Part shown: positions 52,530-60,000 of the stretch, piece after piece
Numbering within the stretch: position 1 is the stretch's first letter
Layout of the letters: each line of letters begins with the position of its first letter
NCBI GenBank assembly: GCA_014529385.2
Contig: CM043971.1
Coordinates: 52,677,209 to 52,737,208 of the forward strand
Length of the DNA stretch: 60,000 nucleotides
Source: Adiantum capillus-veneris
Lineage: Eukaryota > Streptophyta > Polypodiopsida > Polypodiales > Pteridaceae
Direction: 5' to 3'
The notes under the pieces: generated by a model
What the model was told of the DNA's origin: nothing
What the model saw: the letters and a program-made list of their open reading frames with translations, nothing else
Databases searched by the model: none
Made by a program: the position numbers and the translations under genes

Positions 52530-54278
52530 ATGTGCAAACAGCTGATTGAAACTGCACAAGCTTTACTGGAGCCTCCACCTATGGAAGTGGGAGATAGAGT
52601 AATCAAACCACCAAACAATGAAACACCTCACAAAACCGAACAAAGGATACCTGACAAGATAGAAAACGTTAAATTCTTGCCGGATGTAGAGGATGCAAGA
52701 GACGTTCCTAATAGCACTGATGAATCATTGAAAGATTTTCCACCATATAACCCTATTGTGGAAGAGAATTGGCCTGAAGAGCTATGGGAAACGGTGAGAA
52801 AAGCTCAAGAAAAATATGAGACAAAAACAGTCGAGTCGGTGCCTTTCTCGGAGTTGAACTTGAATAAGCCTCTAGGGTATTTAGACATTAAATCATTTCA
52901 AGGGGATAATGGTTCAGTTGCATCCGAAGATAGCAGACCAGCATCACTCAGAACTTTGCCATCATATATGGGGGACTATGAGGCAAGGTCAGAAATTCGA
53001 AGAGTACCTTCTCAAAGAATAGGCAGGTCAAATCAATTGGACACTAAAATCCTGACAGACTTGTTGACCACTCCGGTCAAGTGTACAATCACATTGGTAG
53101 AATTGTTAAAAATTAGGCCAAGCATGTGGACGGAAGTGGGAAAATGTCTTGAAAAATTTGGTATAAGGACGCCTCTTAAGTTCTTCGAAACCGAGCTTAA
53201 TGACACAGAACCGAAGAAAGTCATCACTAGACCAGTGCCACTCAACAAGGTAGGAGAGTATTGTGAGGGTGAAGATGGCAACACAACCCTACCAGTTGAG
53301 TATAACGGCATAGAGACTAAGGCAATACTTGATAGCGGAGCTGGCATTGCCATTGCGACCAAAATGCTATGGAAAAAATGGGAAAAACCAGCAATACGAA
53401 CAACTAGAATGAAATTGCAACTGGCGGATGGGCACATAGAAAGGCCTATAGGATTGCTTGAGGCAATTGTGGTATTTTCCTGTGGCATAGAGTACGAACA
53501 TACCTTTGCCATAGTAGATTTCGGCAAGAAGAACAACTATGAAATTATCCTTGGTAGGCCGTTCATGAGGCAACTCAAAATGGTGCAGGACTGGGGGTAT
53601 GATTATTTGTATCTAAGACATGCTGAAACTACTACACGAGTAAACATGAAAAATCATAGCTACCATGATGTCACGAGAACCCCTGTGGAAGAATTTGACT
53701 CAGCCACCATTAGTGGATTAGAAGTCCCAGCGTGTCTCTGTAAGAAAAAGGAGATATGGATGTGCGGGGCATCTCAATGTAGTGAATTTGACCACAATGA
53801 AAGGACACTAGAGAGGGTCTTGGAAGAAGATGCATATATACTAGAACCTTTTCCTGAAGAGAAGCTCGAACCCCTAGAATGGTCTCAAATTTTGGCTACA
53901 TTGGATGTATACGTCAATGAAGTCACTCCCACCAAATTTTGTGATGAGAATGGCTACGATATCATACCATACTACATGTTGAGCAAAATTGTGGAGGAGG
54001 ACGAGAACGATGGAGATACTGAGAATATGAGGATCAATAAAATAGAAACGAAACTTGAGATTAAGATAGTGGGCTATGTGGACATCCCCACTAAAGAAAT
54101 CAAGCAGGAGGGAGAAGAATTTTATGATTCTTCTGATCAAAGTGAAAACAAGGATAATGCGGATGACGAGAAGTCAAAAAATACGGAGGGAGACGACAAT
54201 CAAGATCAAGACAATGACGTCTTCTACAATTTCCCAAACCAAAGTGAGAGACGCCAAAAAAGATACAAGAGTAAATGA
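52530..54278 (+). CDS. Protease-containing frame (large Ty3/gypsy)
   Basis: 582 open codons. The N-terminal part (WPEELWETVRKAQEK, MWTEVGKCLEKFGIRTPLKF) precedes a retropepsin domain: GIETKAILDSGAGIAIATKM with the D-S-G catalytic triplet, and YEIILGRPFMRQLKMVQDW. The C-terminal third is acidic. It is the best preserved copy of the module also seen at 48092-49913. Reverse transcriptase follows after 33 bases in the same direction. Confidence 0.87.
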   Translation: MCKQLIETAQALLEPPPMEVGDRVIKPPNNETPHKTEQRIPDKIENVKFLPDVEDARDVPNSTDESLKDFPPYNPIVEENWPEELWETVRKAQEKYETKTVESVPFSELNLNKPLGYLDIKSFQGDNGSVASEDSRPASLRTLPSYMGDYEARSEIRRVPSQRIGRSNQLDTKILTDLLTTPVKCTITLVELLKIRPSMWTEVGKCLEKFGIRTPLKFFETELNDTEPKKVITRPVPLNKVGEYCEGEDGNTTLPVEYNGIETKAILDSGAGIAIATKMLWKKWEKPAIRTTRMKLQLADGHIERPIGLLEAIVVFSCGIEYEHTFAIVDFGKKNNYEIILGRPFMRQLKMVQDWGYDYLYLRHAETTTRVNMKNHSYHDVTRTPVEEFDSATISGLEVPACLCKKKEIWMCGASQCSEFDHNERTLERVLEEDAYILEPFPEEKLEPLEWSQILATLDVYVNEVTPTKFCDENGYDIIPYYMLSKIVEEDENDGDTENMRINKIETKLEIKIVGYVDIPTKEIKQEGEEFYDSSDQSENKDNADDEKSKNTEGDDNQDQDNDVFYNFPNQSERRQKRYKSK

Positions 54279-54311
54279 CACCATATCAGTCTACCAACTA
54301 GGCTGAGACCC

Positions 54312-55814
54312 ATGCCGGAGTTTAGGGGTAAGACACATTTCCTTATGAACATTCATGGTGTTGATTGTGCTAAGGATAAAGTGTCAGGAAGATTTCTTAA
54401 GGTTGTTGAAGACTCAGGATTTAAGTCCAGACTGTTGAAACCTAAGAAAACCAGCAAAGCAAAAAAAAGAGTTGCAACAGAAAAACTGAATGTCTCTGGT
54501 GGTCCAATTATGACGAGAATTGAACGGAAAACGAGATACAATGAGTTGAAACAAAAAATTAAAAATGTATGGACAACTGAAATGGAAAGTAGCGATGGAA
54601 CGAGCGCTAGTGATGGGAGTAAAAAGATAGATGTACCTCCTCACTATTGTAAGTACACCATTCAGGAAAGAAGATTGGTGGTTCAGCAACCAATGAGGGA
54701 GCCTAAATCAAACGAGTCCTATGATGGGCCAGAGAACGCCAAGAAAATAGAATTAGCAGAGCCAGGAGAAATTTCTCGACCTGCTTACATTGCCACAGAT
54801 CTAGGTCGAGAAGAAGAGGACTTACTGATCAAAACACTTAAGGAATTTCGAGATGTATTTGCATGGTCATACAAAGATTTGAAGGGGGTGGATCCTAACA
54901 TTTGTGAACATTCAATCCCTCTGAAGTCTGATGCAAAGCCAAGCAAACAACGTCCATACACGTATAATGAGATATTCGCCAAAAGGATAAAAGAAGAGAT
55001 AGACAAACTTATGGAGGCTGAATTTATTTATGAGATAGAGCACACGAACTGGGTGTCCCCGATAGTGGTGGTACCCAAGAAAAACGGGAAATTACGAGTG
55101 TGTGTGAATCTCAAGAAGGTAAACGCAACAACAATAAGGTACAACTACCCTCTTCCTATCACTGAACACGTCCTGGAACGAGTAGCAGGCAAGCAAGCCT
55201 ATAGCTTTATGGACGGATTCTCTGGTTATAACCAATTGGGGGTCAAACTAGAAGATCAATACAAAACAGCGTTTGCAATAGAATGGGGCATATATGCATT
55301 TAGGGTAATGCCATTTGGCTTGACCAATGCTCCAGCCACATTTCAGAGATTAATGACACATGCTTTTAAAGAATACTTACGAATATTCTTGGATATTCAC
55401 ATGGATGACTTGTGTGTCTATTCTCTATTGAGACAAGACCATATAGATCATCTTAGAAAGGTATTCGAAAAATGCAGAACGTATAGGATTTGCCTCAACC
55501 CAGAAAAGTGTGTATTCATGGTACGACAAGGTAAAATCTTAGGCCACATAGTATCGGCTAATGGAGTTACCACTGATGAAGACAAGGTAAAGGTGATCAT
55601 AGAATTGCCAAGACCAAACACTGTACGAGAGGTACAATCATTTATGGGACATTGTGGATACTACCGACGTTTTATCTACATGTACGCTGTAATAGAAAAA
55701 CCCTTGTATAGTCTAATCACGCTCTTCATTTGGACCAATGAATGTGAGGAGTCATTCCAGAAACTAAAAGATGCACTGGTATCTGCACCAATTCTAAAAG
55801 CACCAGATTGGTGA
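54312..55814 (+). CDS. Reverse transcriptase (large Ty3/gypsy)
   Basis: 500 codons. [71 protein letters not shown] and the catalytic HMDDLCVYS (usually FxDD or YxDD with hydrophobic first residue) identify it. ILGHIVSANGVTTDEDK follows in the thumb. The stop at 55812 cuts the frame at the start of RNase H. Confidence 0.92.
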   Translation: MPEFRGKTHFLMNIHGVDCAKDKVSGRFLKVVEDSGFKSRLLKPKKTSKAKKRVATEKLNVSGGPIMTRIERKTRYNELKQKIKNVWTTEMESSDGTSASDGSKKIDVPPHYCKYTIQERRLVVQQPMREPKSNESYDGPENAKKIELAEPGEISRPAYIATDLGREEEDLLIKTLKEFRDVFAWSYKDLKGVDPNICEHSIPLKSDAKPSKQRPYTYNEIFAKRIKEEIDKLMEAEFIYEIEHTNWVSPIVVVPKKNGKLRVCVNLKKVNATTIRYNYPLPITEHVLERVAGKQAYSFMDGFSGYNQLGVKLEDQYKTAFAIEWGIYAFRVMPFGLTNAPATFQRLMTHAFKEYLRIFLDIHMDDLCVYSLLRQDHIDHLRKVFEKCRTYRICLNPEKCVFMVRQGKILGHIVSANGVTTDEDKVKVIIELPRPNTVREVQSFMGHCGYYRRFIYMYAVIEKPLYSLITLFIWTNECEESFQKLKDALVSAPILKAPDW

Positions 55815-56366
55815 AAGATCTTCCATGTACATGTAGATGCTTCGGCATTTGCAATAGGCTGTATATTAGCACAACCAGGGGAGGGTAATACGGACTTTCC
55901 AGTTAGTTATGCTAGTAGACAACTCAACAGTGCAGAAAAGAATTATACTACCACTGAAAGAGAAGGGTTGGGTATGATATATGCGGTAAAGAAATTTCGG
56001 CATTACTTACTCGCGAACAAATTCACATTCTTTGTGGATCATCAGGCACTCTTGTACTTAGTAAACAAACCTTGTAGCACGGGACGTATTGTAAGATGGT
56101 TCATTGTGTTGCTGGAGTTTGATTTTACGGTAGTAGTTAAGAAAGGAAAAACTCATCAAAGAGTAGACCACCTTTCTCGATTACTACATGGCAAAAAAGC
56201 TATGGGGGTAGATGATGATCTCCCAGACGCATACCTGTTTAATATAGAGATGGTACCGAAATGGTCAGAGCAAATTATTCCGTTGCTGACATATGGAATG
56301 AATCTTGACGACAAAAACACGGTGAAAGACGTTAGACAAGCACGAAATTACACAATGCTTGCGTGA
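55815..56366 (+). pseudogene. RNase H (large Ty3/gypsy)
   Basis: In the continuing frame HVHVDASAFAIGCILAQPGE carries the first Asp, YTTTEREGLGMIYAVKKFRHY the Glu, and FVDHQALLYLVNK the second Asp. KKGKTHQRVDHLSRL closes it. Only the initial stop breaks the domain. No archaeal-type second RNase H is visible. Confidence 0.88.
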
Positions 56367-57092
56367 AGAATATACCATCATGAAAACGATGGGATTCTAA
56401 GGTTGTGTATAGGCCCAGAGGAGTACGAAGAGTATCTAGAGGAGGCCCATACACAAACAAGGGGATTCCATAGAGGATATCAAATGATGTATGAACAATT
56501 AAGAAGACTAGGAGTGTATTGGCCAGGAATGGCAGGCGATGTAGCTAATTACATCAATAAATGCAACTTTTGCACATCCAATACTACTATGGATTATGCC
56601 ACATTATACCAAGTGACAGTAACACCCGCATGGAGTCATGCTATTGTGGAATATTTGACTAATAAGGAGCTGCCAGGAGACTGGTCTAAATCCAGACAAA
56701 AGGCTTTACAAATCGAAGCGAATAGGTATACCCTCATTAGTGACCGATTGTATAAAAGAGGAACTGATGACCAGCTGAGGTTAGTTCCTCATGAAAATGA
56801 CTACTTTCCATTATTGGAACAAGCTCATGTAGGCATAGCAGGAGGTCATTTTTCAGCAGAGAGAACCGTAAAGATAATTATAGTTGTAGGTATATGGTGG
56901 CCGACCATGATTCAAGATGTAGCAGAATTCGTAAAAAGGTGTGATGAATGTCAACGCACTAAGGTACCAGTTAAAAGAGACGAAATGAATTTAAGACCAA
57001 TGATGAGTGCTCGAGCATTCGCTAAATGGGGATTTGACTTGTTGGTCCTATCACTCCACCAGCGTACCGTTCAAAAGCACAATATATCATAG
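56250..57092 (+). pseudogene. Integrase N-terminal region with duplicated H2C2 zinc-binding domain (large Ty3/gypsy)
   Basis: Two successive units each give a Trp-led helix region, then H-x6-H and C-x2-C. Unit 1: KWSEQIIPLLTYG, AHTQTRGFHRG, YWPGMAGDVANYINKCNFC. Unit 2: WSHAIVEYLTNKE, AHVGIAGGHFS, WWPTMIQDVAEFVKRCDEC. A single unit is the norm. The first catalytic Asp follows in FAKWGFDLLVL. A stop at about 56365 and a frameshift near 57090 interrupt the frame. Confidence 0.85.
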
Positions 57093-57445
57093 TGGCCACG
57101 GATTACATGACCAAATGGGTGGAAGCAAAAGCCACAACGAAAGCAGACGCTAGAACCACGACACAATTCTTATATGAATATGTGTTTACACGTTATGTCC
57201 TTCCAATCGAGCTGGTGAGTGATAGAGGGACACACTTTGTAAATGAAGTTATCCAACATCTCTTAAATGAGTTTATGGTAATTCATCGCAAATCTGCACC
57301 CTATCATCCACAAGCTAATGGCCAAGCGGAAGCGACCAACAAAATATTGTGCACAGTTCTTACGAAACTGGTTAGTGAAACAAGAACAGATTGGGATCAG
57401 ATGCTCTATTCGGCATTGTGGGCTTATCGAGTACGTTGCATATAA
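57092..57445 (+). pseudogene. Integrase catalytic core (large Ty3/gypsy)
   Basis: DYMTKWVEAKATTKADA, LVSDRGTHFVNEV with the second Asp, and HPQANGQAEATNKIL with the Glu. With the Asp in the preceding piece all three catalytic residues are present. A frameshift at about 57430 ends it at ALWAYR. Confidence 0.9.
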
Positions 57446-57858
57446 AACAACACTCAATGCTACACTATTTAATATGGTATATGGGTTAAATGCAATATTG
57501 CCTATTCACTTTTTGATTCCCACACTAGGGGTAGCCACACAATTGGACTGGACGGGGCATTAACAGTCAGAACGGTTAGAGGACCTTGAAAAATTAGATG
57601 AGTTACGACTCAATGCTGTAGCAACCATATATGCAAAAAGAAAGACAACAGAAAGAGTTTTTTGACAAACATGTCAAGAACAAGGACTTTAAAACGGGCG
57701 ACTATGTCTTAGTATACGCACTTAAACAACATGCCAAAAAGCTAAAAAAACGGGGAATGGGGCCTTATTTAGTCCAGGAAATATCGTCTAGCGGAGCAAT
57801 AAAACTGTCGACTCTAGATGGAAAAGACATGCTGAACTGGATTAGTGGATGTCGTTAA
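57446..57858 (+). pseudogene. Integrase C-terminal domain (large Ty3/gypsy)
   Basis: KNKDFKTGDYVLVYALKQHAK and GMGPYLVQEISSSGAIKLSTL form the usual GPY-type C-terminal domain, in a frame that differs from the core. Confidence 0.78.
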
Positions 57859-58068
57859 AAAAAATATCATCTACCTTTAACACCGGAAATGTTGTTTCAA
57901 TTGCATTATGGAAAGGCCTATAGACAGGAACAGCAAAGAATTCAGGACCAGGCACAACAAAAAGCCAAGCAACACATTGCTAAACGAAAGCAGTTTCTGA
58001 GGACAATAAACATGGTCACCCCAATGATGACTGGCGAATATCCTCTTCCGACATTCTGAACAATAGAA

Positions 58069-59223
58069 ATGGATATACAAAATGACGAATTAGAAAAGAC
58101 CATGACAGACTTTAGGGCTCAGGACGATAGCATCATTGACGACTTGGAAGATACGTGGTGTAGTCCTTACATAAAAGCTTATGCAGGCACAAAACAAGTT
58201 GAAATCTATGCATTTCTTGACACTGGAGCAAAAATGAGCGTCATCAGCTTTGAGCTCTTTCAGAAACTTGGATCAATGAGGACGATCCCAGAGACACACC
58301 GGTTGAAAGTAGCATCGGGTGAGGAGGTGACCACGTTGTGGTCTATTATATTACCAATCACAGTGCAGGCACACCCGTACACTACAAAATTCCATGTACT
58401 GCCACCAAGTAGATCAGCAACGCCGTGTATCTTAGCAGTGTCATGGATGAAAGCTAACAGGGTATTCATTGATTTGGATACTAATGAAGCATTGTTCCGA
58501 AATGAAAACTTTTCAGAACCCTTCTTATCATATAACCAATACATGTCAAGGAGGAAACAGGAGTCAATACAACCGCAAGGATATGACCAACAACAAACAG
58601 AGTTTACAAGTCCAGTAACGTCTTATCAAAAATCAACAACCATGCAGGGAACCAGGCAAGTTCGGGTACGGCGTACAGATCTGACCGAGGCACAATTACA
58701 TCAAAAGAGGAAATACAAAGTTTGGATAAGGTTAGACAGCCTAATTCCTATAAAAAAGGGGGTAGAAGAACAGACAAAACACCAAAAGCAAGCAAAACTT
58801 CAAGGAACCATAGTCAATCGGTCGAATACGCAACGGACTATATTGGTATGGTGGCCAAAATTACCAATTCAGAACGGGCAAACAACACAAGTAGGGAGGC
58901 CAAAGATGACCATCGAGCAATTATCTACAACGGTCAATGTCAAGCCACATCATGCAAACAGCACGATGAAACAAGCAGAATCAACAACAAAAAGTACAAG
59001 GATCTATAAGACCCAAGTCATCAAAGGGGAAAGAAAGAATGTTCCACCAGAAAATGCAACAAAATATACGACAATATCGACTTCAAAGGATCCACATACG
59101 CCAATTCAAAACCAGTGGAAAAAAATCAAACAAAGAGCGGCAGATTTACAACTTCTCCTTGCAAAGAAAATCTGCCAGCCAACTCAAGCTACCACAAGAA
59201 ACCTCAACGACAAATGCCAGTAA
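58069..59223 (+). CDS. Additional ORF after integrase with a second retropepsin-like domain (large Ty3/gypsy)
   Basis: 384 uninterrupted codons. Residues about 40-160 look like an aspartic protease: VEIYAFLDTGAKMSVIS has the D-T-G triplet in the right hydrophobic context, HRLKVASGEEV resembles the flap-side strand, and CILAVSWMKANRVFIDL corresponds to the second ILGxxW signature with Ala in place of Gly. The C-terminal 200 residues are basic, rich in Gln, Thr and Lys, and unlike anything I recognise. The element already has a protease at 52530-54278 with a different sequence. Other pol parts are broken, yet this frame is open. It may be a captured or duplicated protease with a nucleic-acid-binding tail; that role is inference. 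Confidence 0.7.
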   Translation: MDIQNDELEKTMTDFRAQDDSIIDDLEDTWCSPYIKAYAGTKQVEIYAFLDTGAKMSVISFELFQKLGSMRTIPETHRLKVASGEEVTTLWSIILPITVQAHPYTTKFHVLPPSRSATPCILAVSWMKANRVFIDLDTNEALFRNENFSEPFLSYNQYMSRRKQESIQPQGYDQQQTEFTSPVTSYQKSTTMQGTRQVRVRRTDLTEAQLHQKRKYKVWIRLDSLIPIKKGVEEQTKHQKQAKLQGTIVNRSNTQRTILVWWPKLPIQNGQTTQVGRPKMTIEQLSTTVNVKPHHANSTMKQAESTTKSTRIYKTQVIKGERKNVPPENATKYTTISTSKDPHTPIQNQWKKIKQRAADLQLLLAKKICQPTQATTRNLNDKCQ

Positions 59224-60000
59224 GCGAATCGCCTATACCTTCCTCTTACACCGCATTAATTCTTTCTACATGCATTGACTACACATGCATATAGGGCTAT
59301 ATTACAAGGCCTGCATTAGCACGAGTTCACACCCATGCACAGCACATACCCTTGACGATACCCTGTCGTCTGGGAGGACTCCAACTAGGAGGGGGGGAGG
59401 CATTCCAAATGCGGACTCATGTCATATATTAGAGGGCAATGTTTGTGAGAAATTTTTCAACCATTTTTGCGTTTTATTGTGTGATTTTGGGAAAAAGAAT
59501 ATGCCCTCGTAATTAATCAAAATTGGGGACCAAATCATCATACATGAGTCCCATGGGATGTGTATAGACTATAAAGAGAGTCAAATCTGGCCAAAAAATG
59601 TCTAAAAACAGCAAAAATAAGGCCAAGGTTGACGATTATGAGCGAGAATGTACATAGACAAGAGAAAAGTGAGCTACAAAGTGTTTTTCTTTTCATTGGT
59701 ATTTTTATAGGTTAGAATTGCTATTTTCGGGTTATTTTGAGATTTATTTACTTTATTTTAGCCATTTTCTAGCAAAAATTATAGAAAAAATCTGTAATCC
59801 AGATGGAAACACAAAAGAAGAGACGCCTGATCGGAGCAAGGTAAAGAAGAAACATAAAAAATAGGGACTGCAAAGGTGACAGGGCAAAATGACCACTATC
59901 ATGAAGGGACCTCCAACAGGAGAAATCTACAAAAATTGTAGAACTGGAGCAACTGAGGTCCAGATCAGGAAATTTGCGAGCCTAAACCGCATCTCGCAAA
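59224..60000. other. 3' non-coding region of the large Ty3/gypsy; no gene recognised
   Basis: A purine run AGGAGGGGGGGAGG at 59387-59400 is a candidate polypurine tract. No sequence after it matches the LTR end at 38.6-39.4 kb, so the 3' LTR either starts elsewhere or lies beyond the window. The rest is AT-rich. Confidence 0.5.

Larger units (their letters stand above)
39383..59401 (+). mobile_element. Large Ty3/gypsy element, internal region (tRNA-Asp-primed; duplicated gag-protease; extra 3' ORF)
   Basis: Plus-strand order: leader, first gag-protease module (46531-49950, without capsid), second module with capsid (50050-54278), reverse transcriptase, RNase H, integrase with two zinc-binding domains, and a 384-codon ORF with a second protease-like domain. 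A polypurine tract AGGAGGGGGGGAGG ends at 59400. The 3' LTR is not identified. The primer type points to the Athila/Tat branch, but no archaeal-type RNase H is visible here. Confidence 0.8.

Noticed and set aside
59401-60000. 3' LTR of the large Ty3/gypsy directly after the purine run
   Set aside because: No TG start and no similarity by eye to the LTR end before 39382.

Overview
The window looks like a transposon-rich nuclear region of a land plant, or at least a streptophyte. Several lineages of plant LTR retrotransposon sit nested in each other: a Tat-type Ty3/gypsy with a second RNase H, a chromovirus with a chromodomain, a Ty1/copia and a tRNA-Asp-primed Ty3/gypsy. A plant-type LINE, several MITE families and long microsatellites are also present. 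Almost all retroelement ORFs carry stops or frameshifts. I cannot name the species; a fern, lycophyte or gymnosperm with a large genome would fit.

Layout, left to right. 1-3.1 kb: end of an LTR with a tRNA-Asp-type primer binding site, its leader, and a (CT)n/(TG)n tract. 4.07-5.03 kb and 14.91-16.44 kb (minus strand): two halves of an unrecognised coiled-coil gene, split by a 9.87 kb Tat-like Ty3/gypsy (5035-14907, minus strand). 16.45-24.91 kb: a plus-strand chromovirus that cuts into the same unknown gene. 24.9-26.1 kb: a patchwork of poly-G, a MITE and a copy of intron sequence from the next gene.

26.1-36.2 kb (minus strand) holds the main item: a five-exon gene for a pentameric ligand-gated ion channel (Cys-loop/Pro-loop receptor superfamily). 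All four introns have GT-AG ends and matching phases, giving an open frame of 759 codons. It has a signal-like N-terminus, an enlarged extracellular domain with the FPFD motif but neither cysteine at its canonical place, the M1-M2-M3 block, a repeat-bearing cytoplasmic loop and M4. Its third intron contains a 5.1 kb antisense LINE with target-site duplications; a paralogous copy of the intron at 25.3-25.8 kb preserves the empty site. Introns 1 and 2 each carry a copy of one MITE family.

36.2-37.8 kb has no gene that I see. 38.6-59.4 kb is a large plus-strand Ty3/gypsy primed by a tRNA-Asp-like site. A complete Ty1/copia (40335-45878, AGCA duplication) sits in its leader. The element has an internal duplication of its gag-protease module, two integrase zinc-binding domains, and a long intact ORF downstream of integrase that encodes a second retropepsin-like domain. 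A 217-247 bp hAT-like MITE with 8 bp target duplications occurs in its LTR and twice inside the copia.
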